Part shown: one piece after another, positions 23,076-30,974 of the stretch
Position numbering within the stretch: position 1 is the first letter of the stretch
How the letters are laid out: each line of letters begins with the position of its first letter
DNA from: Amycolatopsis acididurans
GTDB taxonomy: Bacteria > Actinomycetota > Actinomycetes > Mycobacteriales > Pseudonocardiaceae
NCBI RefSeq assembly: GCF_012328925.1
Contig: NZ_JAAXLS010000028.1
Coordinates: 1 to 64,000, forward strand
DNA length: 64,000 nucleotides
Direction: 5' to 3'
Position numbers and translations under genes: made by a program
Notes under the pieces: model-generated
What the model saw: only the letters and a program-made list of their open reading frames with translations
Databases searched by the model: none
Told to the model about the DNA's origin: nothing

Positions 23076-23890
23076 CCGCGCTCGGCCAGCGCCAGGATCC
23101 GGTGTGCGTGGTGGACGACCGGCGGGTCCACGAGACGGCCGTCGACGATCAGTACGGTCGCGCCGGTGCGTTCGGCGTCTTCTGCCGCGCGGACGACGGA
23201 GCTCGCCGCCGCCACTTCTTCGTCGCCGGGGCGCAGCACCTCGTGCACGACCTCGACCTGACGCGGATGGATGCACATCCGGCCGAAGAAGCCGAACCGT
23301 CCCAGCCGCCCCGTGTCCGCGCGGTACCGGCCGGTGTCCTCGATCACGGACGACACCGGCGCCGGCGGCGGTGCGCACCCCGCGGCCGCCGCGGCGGCGA
23401 CCACTCGCGAACGCGCCCACGCCAGCGGTTCGTCGTCCACGTCGGGACGTGCTACACCCAGTTCCACCGCGAGGTCGTACTCGCCGAGCGTCACCGTCAC
23501 CACGCGTTCCCCGGCCGCGATCTTCGCCGCGTCCCACAGTCCGGCCGCGGTTTCCACCAGTGCCAGCAACGGTACCGACGATCGCGCGGCGACCTCGCGC
23601 ATGCTCTCCGCCGACGCCTTGGGCACGACGATTCCCGCGAATTCCAGTCCGGCCAGGGCATCGAGGTCGGCGCGGGTGTGCACGCCGTCGTTGTTGATGC
23701 GCACCCACGTGCGGCGCGCGGCCGCCGGATCCGCCCGCAACGCTTCCGTGACCGCCGTGCGCGCCGCGTCCTTGCGCTCGGCGTGCACGGCGTCCTCCAG
23801 ATCCGCCACCGCGACGTCGGCCACACCGACCGCCTTCGCGAGCCGGTCGGTGCGCTCGCCGGGACAGAACAGCCAGCTGCGCGCGATCAC
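23072..23890 (-). CDS. CitE-family CoA-ester lyase, possibly citramalyl-CoA lyase
   Basis: This 272-residue TIM-barrel enzyme of the HpcH/HpaI-CitE family shows SWLFCPGERTDRLAKA, the Asp-Glu-Asp patch DLEDAVHAERKDAAR, the Arg in VRINNDGVHT, the Glu in LLALVETAAGLWD and the C-terminal FGRMCIHPRQVEVV. The family cleaves malyl- or citramalyl-CoA type esters to acetyl-CoA or pyruvate plus an acid. Beside a CoA-transferase, a MaoC hydratase and an MmgE/PrpD protein, the best guess is (S)-citramalyl-CoA lyase in itaconate breakdown. It overlaps the acyl-CoA dehydrogenase stop by four bases (ATGA). Confidence 0.8.
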   Translation of the reverse strand: MIARSWLFCPGERTDRLAKAVGVADVAVADLEDAVHAERKDAARTAVTEALRADPAAARRTWVRINNDGVHTRADLDALAGLEFAGIVVPKASAESMREVAARSSVPLLALVETAAGLWDAAKIAAGERVVTVTLGEYDLAVELGVARPDVDDEPLAWARSRVVAAAAAAGCAPPPAPVSSVIEDTGRYRADTGRLGRFGFFGRMCIHPRQVEVVHEVLRPGDEEVAAASSVVRAAEDAERTGATVLIVDGRLVDPPVVHHAHRILALAERG

Positions 23891-25053
23891 CAGCCGACCT
23901 TGCCCTTCCCGGCGACGAGGGATTTCGCGATCACCGTGCGCATGATGTCGCTGGTGCCCTCACCGATGGTCATCAGGATCGAGTCGCGGTACAGCCGCTC
24001 GATCTCGAACTCCGCCGAGTATCCGTACCCGCCGTGCACGCGCATCGAGTCCTGCGCCGCCTGCAACGCGACCTCGGAGGAGAACAGCTTGGCCATCCCG
24101 GTCTGCAGGTCCGAACGCTCGCCCTGATCGAGCCGGGTCGCGGCCCAGTAGGTCAGCAGCCGCGCGGCCTGCAGTTGCGTGGCCATCTCGGCGATCTTGA
24201 TCTGGATCGCCTGGAAATCGGCGATCGGCTTGCCGAACGCGTGCCGCTCCTTGGCGTAGGCCAGCGCCTCGTCGTACGCGCGCTGCGCGATCCCGAGGCT
24301 GCGCCCGGCGATGTTGAGCCGCCCGACCTCCAGTGCCGACAGAACCTGTTGCATACCGCGGCCTTCGACACCGCCGAGCAGGTTGGCCGCGGGCACGCGC
24401 ACGTTGTCGAACACGACCTCGCACGACTCGGTGCCCTTGTAGCCGAGCTTCGGGATGTCCTTGGTGACCTCGAATCCCGGCGTGCCGGCCTCGACCAGCA
24501 GCACGCTCATTCCCTTGTGCGCCGGGGAAACCGTGCGATCGGTCTTGACGAGCACCGGCAGCGGATCGGCGTAGCGCGCGTTGGTGATCCACATCTTGCT
24601 GCCGTTGATCACGTACGAATCGCCGTCACGCTCGGCCGTGGTGCGGATGCCCTGCAGGTCGGTGCCCGCGTCCGGTTCGGTGAGCGCGATCCCGGTGCGG
24701 CGCGCGCCGGTGGCCAGTTCCGGCAGGTACTTGCGCTTCTGCTCCTCGGTGCCGTGCCGCGCGAGCATCCAGCACGACAGGGAATGGCTGCCGAGGATGC
24801 CCGCGATGCCCATCCAGCCACGTGCGATTTCCTCGAACATCAGCGTGAAGGAGGTGAAGTCGGCGTCCGCGCCGCCGTACTCCTCGGGAATCATCAGCCC
24901 GAACAGGCCGAGCTGCTTCATCTGCTCGACGATTTCGGTGGGGTAGCGGCCTTCGTGTTCCCAGTCCTTCGCGACGGGCACGATCTCCTTGTCCACGAAA
25001 TCCCGCAGTGCCGACTGGAACTGAGCCTGGTCGGGAGTCAGCTGGAAGTCCAC
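23887..25053 (-). CDS. Acyl-CoA dehydrogenase
   Basis: This 388-residue FAD enzyme has the full acyl-CoA dehydrogenase layout. The N-terminal helices lead to IALTEPDAGTDLQGIRTTAE (substrate/FAD region), then YVINGSKMWITNA and DIPKLGYKGTESCEVVFDNV. The C-terminal region ERHAFGKPIADFQAIQIKIA precedes QDSMRVHGGYGYSAEFEIER, with the usual catalytic base (Glu) area near IGEGTSDIMR. The GTG at 25051-25053 shares one base with the CoA-transferase TAG stop. It is the third gene of MaoC, CoA-transferase, dehydrogenase, lyase. An acyl-CoA dehydrogenase accompanies the Pseudomonas itaconate genes too; its step there is not essential to the core route. Confidence 0.88.
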   Translation of the reverse strand: MDFQLTPDQAQFQSALRDFVDKEIVPVAKDWEHEGRYPTEIVEQMKQLGLFGLMIPEEYGGADADFTSFTLMFEEIARGWMGIAGILGSHSLSCWMLARHGTEEQKRKYLPELATGARRTGIALTEPDAGTDLQGIRTTAERDGDSYVINGSKMWITNARYADPLPVLVKTDRTVSPAHKGMSVLLVEAGTPGFEVTKDIPKLGYKGTESCEVVFDNVRVPAANLLGGVEGRGMQQVLSALEVGRLNIAGRSLGIAQRAYDEALAYAKERHAFGKPIADFQAIQIKIAEMATQLQAARLLTYWAATRLDQGERSDLQTGMAKLFSSEVALQAAQDSMRVHGGYGYSAEFEIERLYRDSILMTIGEGTSDIMRTVIAKSLVAGKGKVGW

Positions 25054-26270
25054 TACGCGTTCTCCTTCGCGCCGAAGGCACCGGCCCGGCGCAGTTCGCC
25101 GAACTCGTCGGCGCCGGTGCCGAGCAGGTCGTGCAGGATGGTTTCGGTGTGCTCGCCGAGGAAGGGAGCGCGGCGGTGCTCGTCGCGCGGCGCGCCAGCG
25201 CGCACCGGCGACGCGACCTGCAGCACGGTGCCGAACCGGGGGTGCTCGGTGGTCACGACCATGCCGCGGTCGTGGGTGTGCGGTTCGGCCAGAGCCTGCG
25301 GCACGGTGTTGATCGGAGCGACCGGAACGCCCGCCTTTTCCAGTAGCGGCAACCATTCCCCGGTGGTCTTGCGGGCGAGTTCGAGTTCGAGGAGTTTGAC
25401 GCACTCCGGCGAGTTCGCGTACCGCGCGGCCGGGGTGGCGAAGCGTTCGTCCGCCGCCCACTCAGGCGAGCCGAGTGCCTCGACGAGCCGTTCCCAGAAC
25501 TTCTGCTTCGCGCAGCCGATGACGATCCACGAGTCGGCGGTGGGGAAGTTCTGGAACGGCACCAGGCTCGGATGCGCGGAATGGTGTGTGCGCACCGGTT
25601 CGAACCCCTCGTTGAGGTGCCAGGTCGCGAGGTAGGTGAGCATGCCGATCGCGGTGTCGTACAGGCTCACGTCGCAGTCCATGCCCACACCGTCGCGGCG
25701 GGCCGCGTGGATGGCCGAGATCATCGACAGCGCCGCCACGATCCCGCCGGAATAGTCCACCATGGACAGTCCCGATTTGGTGGGCGGGCCGTCCGGTTCA
25801 CCGGTCACCGACATCCAGCCGGCCAGCCCCTGCAGCATGTAGTCGTAGCCGGGCTGCGCGCTGCGGGAACCGGTCATCCCGTAGCCGGACAGCGAACAGC
25901 ACACGATGCGCGGGTTGATGTGCTTGAGATCGTCGTAGCGGATGCGCATCTTCGCGGGCACGTCGCCGCGCAGGTTCGAGTAGACCGCGTCGCTGACCGC
26001 GACCAGTTTCTCGAACGTCTCGCGTCCCTTCGGGTTGGTCAGATCCAGCACGACCGAACGCTTGTTGCGGTTGAACGCCTCGAAGAACAGCGAATCGCCG
26101 TCCTCGGCATAGGGCGGGGTGTGCCTGCCGACGTCCCCGCCGAAGCGCGGGTCCTCGATTTTGATCACCTCGGCGCCGAGGTCGGCCAGATGCACCGAGC
26201 CGAACGGGCCGGCGCCGTACTGCTCGACGGCGAGAATTCTCAAATCTGCCAGTGGAAGCCGGTCGCTCAT
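25053..26270 (-). CDS. Family III (CaiB/BaiF) CoA-transferase, possibly itaconate CoA-transferase
   Basis: This 405-residue CoA-transferase has the family III features: LRILAVEQYGAGPFGSVHLA with DLGAEVIKIEDP, NRNKRSVVLDL, SGYGMTGSRSAQPGYDYMLQ, and the catalytic Asp in DVSLYDTAIGML. It would load CoA from succinyl-CoA or acetyl-CoA onto a carboxylic acid in the cytosol. The ATG at 26268-26270 overlaps the MaoC stop by four bases; a longer reading upstream belongs to MaoC. In context it is the likely itaconate or mesaconate activating enzyme, which is an inference from gene neighbours. Confidence 0.85.
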   Translation of the reverse strand: MSDRLPLADLRILAVEQYGAGPFGSVHLADLGAEVIKIEDPRFGGDVGRHTPPYAEDGDSLFFEAFNRNKRSVVLDLTNPKGRETFEKLVAVSDAVYSNLRGDVPAKMRIRYDDLKHINPRIVCCSLSGYGMTGSRSAQPGYDYMLQGLAGWMSVTGEPDGPPTKSGLSMVDYSGGIVAALSMISAIHAARRDGVGMDCDVSLYDTAIGMLTYLATWHLNEGFEPVRTHHSAHPSLVPFQNFPTADSWIVIGCAKQKFWERLVEALGSPEWAADERFATPAARYANSPECVKLLELELARKTTGEWLPLLEKAGVPVAPINTVPQALAEPHTHDRGMVVTTEHPRFGTVLQVASPVRAGAPRDEHRRAPFLGEHTETILHDLLGTGADEFGELRRAGAFGAKENA

Positions 26271-26794
26271 GCGTTCTTCAGCTCCAGCGGGCCGCTCTTG
26301 GCTTCGGGGAAGGCGTTGATCGTCTTGGCCTCGGAACGCTTGTAGATCAACGCCGTGCGGTCGAAGGACAGGCATTCGTCGCCGTCGGCGTTGAGCGCGC
26401 GGGTGTGCACGTTGACCAGGCCCGCGTAGGGACGGGAACCCGACTCGCGCTTGCCCGTGCAGATCGATTCGGCGTAGAGCGTGTCGCCGACGAAGACCGG
26501 GTGGGTCAGTTGCACGTTGGTGAGCGAGAGGTTCGCGATCGCGCGCTGGCTGATGTCGCTGACGCTCTGCCCGATGAGCATCGCGATGGTGAGCCCGGAG
26601 TTCACGAGGATCTTGCCGAACGGCGTCTTCGACGCGTAGTTGGCGTCGAAATGCGCCGGGTGGGTGTTCATCGTGAGCAGCGTGAACCAGGTGTTGTCGG
26701 CCTCGCTGATCGTGCGCCCCAGCGGATGCCGGTACACATCCCCGACGACGAAGTCCTCGTAGAACCTGCCTTGCCAGCCGTCGTGCACGGTCAC
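26267..26794 (-). CDS. MaoC-family hydratase, possibly itaconyl/mesaconyl-CoA hydratase
   Basis: This 175-residue hot-dog-fold hydratase has the MaoC pattern. GRFYEDFVVGDVYRHPLGRT leads to ISEADNTWFTLLTMNTHPAH with the active-site Asp/His area (HPAHFDANYA), then GKILVNSGLTIAMLIG and VGDTLYAES. The arrangement resembles mesaconyl-CoA/itaconyl-CoA hydratases more than FAS-type dehydratases. The ATG at 26792-26794 has AGGAGG about ten bases upstream. It is the first gene of the minus-strand operon and is divergent from the GntR gene across a region with a shared ACGTCTGA motif. Confidence 0.83.
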   Translation of the reverse strand: MTVHDGWQGRFYEDFVVGDVYRHPLGRTISEADNTWFTLLTMNTHPAHFDANYASKTPFGKILVNSGLTIAMLIGQSVSDISQRAIANLSLTNVQLTHPVFVGDTLYAESICTGKRESGSRPYAGLVNVHTRALNADGDECLSFDRTALIYKRSEAKTINAFPEAKSGPLELKNA

Positions 26795-26860
26795 GGCCGC
26801 ACCTCCTCGTGTCGAAGTTCCGTCCCCGCAGTCTGCGCCAGGCGAGGGGCGTTCGTCAAT

Positions 26861-26875
26861 ACGTCTGACATTTTG
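26861..26875. promoter_or_regulatory. Candidate GntR operator in the divergent promoter region
   Basis: ACGTCTGA-CA-TTTTG (26861-26875) lies between the divergent MaoC operon and the GntR gene. GTCTGAC fits the GT-N3-AC core recognised by many FadR/LldR-type GntR regulators. The same ACGTCTGA-N2-TTTT string occurs at 27672-27685 before the MmgE/PrpD gene. TAGGCT at 26914-26919, six bases before the GntR ATG, is the likely -10 element of the regulator gene. Confidence 0.5.
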
Positions 26876-26925
26876 CGCAGGATTGCCGCTGGGGTTGCTT
26901 GGCCCATACGCCGTAGGCTGAGTGG

Positions 26926-27663
26926 ATGACTGTCGAGAACGGTGCGGCGACTGCCGGGCTGCGGGTGAAGCGGGTGCAGGCCGCCTACCGGCAGGTGGCC
27001 GATCAGCTCAAGGAGCAGATCCTGTCCGGCGCGCTGGCCACGGGCACGCGGCTGCCGAGTGAGGCCGAGCTGTGCGGGCTGTTCGGGGTCAGCCGCAGCA
27101 CGGTGCGCGAAGCGCTGCGGCTGCTGGCCAGTCAGCAGCTGATCGACACGACGCGCGGCGTGTCGGGCGGCAGTTTCGTCGCCGCGCCGGATGCCGGCGC
27201 CGTCGCGGAAAGCCTCGGCGGCGCACTCGGCCTGCTGGTCAACGCCAACAACCTGAGTGTGGACAACCTGCTGGAAGCGCGGCTGATCGTGGAGCCGCCC
27301 GCAGCCAGGATCGCCGCCGAGCGCGCGACCGCCGAGGACCTCGCGGAACTGCGGCGCACGATGGAAGAGACCTCGCATCTCGATCCGGCGACCGGGTTCG
27401 AACTGCACTGGGACTTCCACACGACACTCGTCGCGATCACCGGCAACCCGCTGTTGCGGCTGATGTGCCAGCCGATCAACGCCGTGCTGCACAGCAGGCT
27501 GCATCGCGAGCGGATCGCGGCGGGCCGCTGGCGCGAGATCGACGAGGATCACCAGCGCATCTACGACGCGGTCGCGGCCGGTGACGCCGAGGAGGCCGAG
27601 CGGCTCAATCGCGCCCATCTGCTCGCCCTTCGCCCGGTCTACGAACGCATGAAAGACGACTGA
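26926..27663 (+). CDS. GntR/FadR-type (FCD) transcriptional regulator
   Basis: This 245-residue regulator has an N-terminal GntR winged helix (about residues 20-85: YRQVADQLKEQILSGALATG, LFGVSRSTVREALRLLASQQ) and a C-terminal FCD ligand domain (about 105-240). Metal/acid-binding residues are visible in HWDFHTTLVAITGNPLL and EDHQRIYDAVAAGD. FCD-type regulators bind organic acids. Its position between two transcription units, each preceded by ACGTCTGA, makes it the likely regulator of the whole CoA/dicarboxylate locus. The ATG at 26926 has no Shine-Dalgarno but has a -10-like TAGGCT six bases before. Confidence 0.9.
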   Translation: MTVENGAATAGLRVKRVQAAYRQVADQLKEQILSGALATGTRLPSEAELCGLFGVSRSTVREALRLLASQQLIDTTRGVSGGSFVAAPDAGAVAESLGGALGLLVNANNLSVDNLLEARLIVEPPAARIAAERATAEDLAELRRTMEETSHLDPATGFELHWDFHTTLVAITGNPLLRLMCQPINAVLHSRLHRERIAAGRWREIDEDHQRIYDAVAAGDAEEAERLNRAHLLALRPVYERMKDD

Positions 27664-27671
27664 TCCCAAAA

Positions 27672-27716
27672 ACGTCTGAAGTTTTCCTTGCCTCGTTTCC
27701 GTCCACATTGCAGACT
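27672..27716 (+). promoter_or_regulatory. Operator and promoter for the MmgE/PrpD-permease unit
   Basis: ACGTCTGA-AG-TTTT (27672-27685) repeats the motif found at 26861. It is followed directly by TTGCCT (27688-27693), a 17-base spacer and CAGACT (27711-27716), a reasonable -35/-10 pair. The operator-like motif therefore abuts the -35 box. The MmgE/PrpD start at 27781 has its own strong ribosome site, GAGGAGG. Confidence 0.4.
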
Positions 27717-27780
27717 GAGTGGGCGGGCACCCCTTGCGGAGGCCCGCGGGTCATCAAGGACGAGTCCCGAGGAGGCAAGG

Positions 27781-29145
27781 ATGCCGGGCGCCCCCATCGC
27801 CGAGATCTTTGGCGAGTTCGCCGCGAAGACCACACTCGACGACATTCCCGCCGAAGTCGTGGAACGCGCGCGGCATCTCGCGCTGGACTCCGTCGGGGTC
27901 GCTCTGGCCGCCACGGATCAGGAGTTCACCCGCCGCGCCCGCCGTGCGCTGGCGAGGCTGGGCTCCGGTGATCAGCCCGTGCTCGGCCTGCCGGACCGGC
28001 TCGGCCCGCGCGAGGCGGCGATGCTCAACGCGGTTCTGGTGCACGGCCTCGATTTCGACGACACGCACGTCGGTGCGGTCACGCACGTGTCGGCCTCCGC
28101 GCTGCCGGTCGGCCTCGCCGCCGCCATCCAGCACGACCGGTCCTCGGCGGACCTGCTCGCCGCCTACATCCTCGGTATCGAGATCAGCGCCCGCGTCGGG
28201 GAAGTCGCACGAGGTGGCTTCCACGACGCGGGGTTCCACCCCACGGGGCTGGCCGGCGCGTTCGGAGCCTCGGTCGCGGCGGCGAAACTCGCGGGACTCG
28301 AGGCCCGCGGAATCACCGCCGCGCAACAGATCGTCGGCTCGATGGCTTCGGGGATCCTGGAGTTCCTCGAAGAGGGCGCGTGGACCAAGCGGCTGCATCC
28401 GGGCTGGGCGGCGAACGCCGCGCTCACCGCGAGTGCCTTCGCCGCCGAGGACTGGCCGGGGCCTACAGCCGTGTACGAGGGGCGTTACGGCCTGTACGCG
28501 ACGCATTTGCAGCAGCGCGAATGGGACACCGGCGCGATGACCGACGGGCTCGGTGAACATTGGGAACTGCTCAAGACCGCGGTGAAGCCCTATCCCAGCT
28601 GCCATTTCACGCACGCGTTCGCCGACGCGATCCTGTTCCTGCGCGAGCGCGACGGGTTCGGCGCCGCCGACATCGAGCGCATCCGCTGTCTGATCCATCC
28701 GACACCCGGCGCGGTGGTCTGCGAGCCGATCGAGAACAAGCGCAAGCCGCGCGACGACTACGACGCGAAGTTCAGCCTGCCGTTCATCGCGGGGGCGTGC
28801 GTCTCGCGCGGCAGGCTCACGCTGGCCGAGTTCGCCGACGAAGCGCTGGCGGACAACGAGATTCTCGAACTGGCCCAGCTCGTCGACATCGCAGGCGATC
28901 CGGACAGCAGGTTCCCGCACGCGTACTCGGCCGCCGTGGAGATCGCGCTGAAGGACGGGCGCACGCTCACCCGCCGCGAGGACATCAACCGCGGCCACGC
29001 CGAACGTCCATTGTCGCACGAGGACATCCGCGCGAAGTTCACCGGCAACGCGGGCGCCGAGGCCGCCGAGGTCCGCGCGCACGTCCTCGCGCTCGGCACC
29101 GAAGGCAGCGCCCGCGATTTCGCGGAAAAACTGCGCCAGGCCTGA
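27781..29145 (+). CDS. MmgE/PrpD-family protein
   Basis: This 454-residue protein belongs to the MmgE/PrpD family, which includes 2-methylcitrate dehydratase and cis-aconitate decarboxylase (the itaconate-forming enzyme). Typical segments are ARHLALDSVGVALAATDQE, the active-site stretch VHGLDFDDTHVGAVTHVSAS, GFHPTGLAGAFGASVAAAKL, the KRLHPGWAAN segment and KPYPSCHFTHAFADAI. Whether it forms, isomerises or consumes a tricarboxylate or dicarboxylate cannot be read from sequence. The ATG at 27781 follows GAGGAGGCAAGG; upstream in-frame codons lie in the promoter region. As I recall, an MmgE/PrpD gene also sits inside the Pseudomonas aeruginosa itaconate locus. Confidence 0.85.
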   Translation: MPGAPIAEIFGEFAAKTTLDDIPAEVVERARHLALDSVGVALAATDQEFTRRARRALARLGSGDQPVLGLPDRLGPREAAMLNAVLVHGLDFDDTHVGAVTHVSASALPVGLAAAIQHDRSSADLLAAYILGIEISARVGEVARGGFHDAGFHPTGLAGAFGASVAAAKLAGLEARGITAAQQIVGSMASGILEFLEEGAWTKRLHPGWAANAALTASAFAAEDWPGPTAVYEGRYGLYATHLQQREWDTGAMTDGLGEHWELLKTAVKPYPSCHFTHAFADAILFLRERDGFGAADIERIRCLIHPTPGAVVCEPIENKRKPRDDYDAKFSLPFIAGACVSRGRLTLAEFADEALADNEILELAQLVDIAGDPDSRFPHAYSAAVEIALKDGRTLTRREDINRGHAERPLSHEDIRAKFTGNAGAEAAEVRAHVLALGTEGSARDFAEKLRQA

Positions 29146-29194
29146 CGAAAGACAATTCCCCTCCCCGTACCGGAAAACCTAGGGTGGTACCCCC

Positions 29195-30511
29195 ATGTCC
29201 GAAACAGTCCGTGCCCGCACCGGCACGATGAGCGGGAAACCGCTGTCCCCGGTGCGCATCGCCGGGTCGTCGATGATCGGCACGATGATCGAGATCTTCG
29301 ATTTCATCGTCTACGCCTTCATGGCGGCGCTGGTGTTCGCGCCGCTGTTCTTTCCCGCCGTGTCACCGTGGATCGGTACGCTCGCGGCGCTGGGCACGCA
29401 CGCCGTCGCGTTCGGGATGCGGCCGCTGGGCGCGTTGCTGTTCGGCTGGCTCGGCGACACCCGCGGCCGCCGCGTGGCGCTGCTCGGTTCGATGGTCTTG
29501 ATGGGTGCCTCGACCGTCGCGATCGGACTGTTGCCCACCTTCGCCGACGTCGGTCTGTGGGCGCCGGTGCTGCTGGTGGCGTGCCGGATGCTGCAGGGAC
29601 TCGCGGTGGGCGGCGAATGGGGCGGCGCGGTGCTGGTGGCTGTCGAGCACGCGCCGCCGAACAAGCGGTCGTTCTACGGATCGTTCGTGCAACTGGGCAC
29701 CGTGCTGGGCATCGGCGTGGCGAGCGCGGTGATCCTGGCCGTCAACTCGTGGGTGAGCGCCTCGACGTTCCAGTCCTGGGCGTGGCGCGTCCCGTTCCTG
29801 GCCAGCGCGTTGCTCGTGCTGCTGGGACTGGTGCTGCGCAAGCGGCTGGAGGAGACCCCGGAGTTCGTCGCGGAACTGGCCGGGCACGAGGCGAGAACCG
29901 GTACGCGGCCGAAGGTGCGCACCGTGTTCCGCGACGAGTGGCCCGCGTTGATCGCGGGTTCGCTGATGTGGTCGGCGCCGTGCTCGTACCTGTACGTGCT
30001 GATGACCGGCCTGGTCGCCTACACCAAGAGTTACGTGCCCGGGCTGAGCGGCACCGAAGTCCAAACCGGACTGGTGATCACGTCGATCGTGCTGCTGGGC
30101 CTGACGTTGCTGAGTGCGGTCAAGGCGGACAAGTGGGGGCGCGAGCGCCTCGTGCTGTCCTCGGGGGTGCTGCTGATCCTGTGGGCGTTCCCGGCGTTCT
30201 GGCTGATCGACTCCGGTGGCTTCGGCGCGATGCTCGTGGCGATGCTGGTCGGCACGGTGTGCTACGCCGCGTTCAACGGTGCGGTGCCCTCGCTCATGGC
30301 GGACCTGTTCCCGGTCGCCTCGCGCTACACCGGCTCCGGCCTGTGCATCGCGCTCGGCACCGCGCTGGCCGGCGGGCTCATCCCGATCGGTGCGCTCGCG
30401 CTGGTCCCGGAGTTCGGCGGCTCGTCGGCCCCGCTGTCGCTGACGCTCGTGCTGTGCGGGCTGTTCACGGTGGCCGGTGTGGTGCTGTCGAAGCGGCTGC
30501 GCACGGCGTGA
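29195..30511 (+). CDS. MFS metabolite:proton symporter (dicarboxylate type)
   Basis: This 438-residue permease has twelve predicted helices and the metabolite:H+ symporter signature: GTMIEIFDFIVYAFMAALVF in helix 1, GWLGDTRGRRVALLGSMVLM between helices 2 and 3, and ACRMLQGLAVGGEWGGAVLV in helix 4. The charged residues of the GEWGG motif are typical of KgtP, ShiA and CitA-like carriers. It would import the organic acid degraded by the locus. The gene follows the MmgE/PrpD gene by 49 bases and is probably co-transcribed. An internal ATG (29228) is a weaker start option. Confidence 0.87.
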   Translation: MSETVRARTGTMSGKPLSPVRIAGSSMIGTMIEIFDFIVYAFMAALVFAPLFFPAVSPWIGTLAALGTHAVAFGMRPLGALLFGWLGDTRGRRVALLGSMVLMGASTVAIGLLPTFADVGLWAPVLLVACRMLQGLAVGGEWGGAVLVAVEHAPPNKRSFYGSFVQLGTVLGIGVASAVILAVNSWVSASTFQSWAWRVPFLASALLVLLGLVLRKRLEETPEFVAELAGHEARTGTRPKVRTVFRDEWPALIAGSLMWSAPCSYLYVLMTGLVAYTKSYVPGLSGTEVQTGLVITSIVLLGLTLLSAVKADKWGRERLVLSSGVLLILWAFPAFWLIDSGGFGAMLVAMLVGTVCYAAFNGAVPSLMADLFPVASRYTGSGLCIALGTALAGGLIPIGALALVPEFGGSSAPLSLTLVLCGLFTVAGVVLSKRLRTA

Positions 30512-30521
30512 TACTGAAGGC

Positions 30522-30974
30522 ATGCCCGACACACTGATCGTCCTCCGGCACGCGAAGTCCGACTGGACCGGCAACGTGCCGGACTTCGACCGCCCGCTGG
30601 CCGGGCGCGGCCGCCGTGACGCGCCCGCCGCCGGACGCTGGCTCGCCGACAACGCCGGTGCGATCGATCTGGTCGTGTGCTCACCCGCCAAACGCGCCCG
30701 GCAGACGTGGAAACGGGTCGCCGCGGAGCTGCCCTCGCAGCCGGAGGTGCGGTTCGAGCCCCGCCTGTACGACGAGGGCGTCGGCGCGCTGCTGGACGTG
30801 CTGCTCGACGTGCCGGCCGGGCCGAAGACGGTGCTGTTCGTCGGGCACAACCCGGACTTGAGCATGCTGGTGGAACGGTTGAGCGGCGGCGAGTGCGAGC
30901 TGCGGACCTCGTCGATCGCCGTCGTCGATCTCGCCACGAAGACCGTGCGGGCGACGGCGACCCCTCGCGGTTAG
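30522..30974 (+). CDS. SixA-type phosphohistidine phosphatase
   Basis: This 150-residue member of the histidine phosphatase branch has the catalytic RH motif in LIVLRHAKSDW, the second His in VLFVGHNPDLSMLVERL, and the conserved stretch LVVCSPAKRARQTW. SixA removes phosphate from phosphohistidine in phosphorelay or PTS proteins; the actinobacterial homologues are of unproven substrate. The start at 30522 yields the canonical N-terminus. Its TAG stop overlaps the stop of the converging SDR gene in TTAG (30971-30974). It is probably not part of the preceding organic-acid unit. Confidence 0.82.
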   Translation: MPDTLIVLRHAKSDWTGNVPDFDRPLAGRGRRDAPAAGRWLADNAGAIDLVVCSPAKRARQTWKRVAAELPSQPEVRFEPRLYDEGVGALLDVLLDVPAGPKTVLFVGHNPDLSMLVERLSGGECELRTSSIAVVDLATKTVRATATPRG

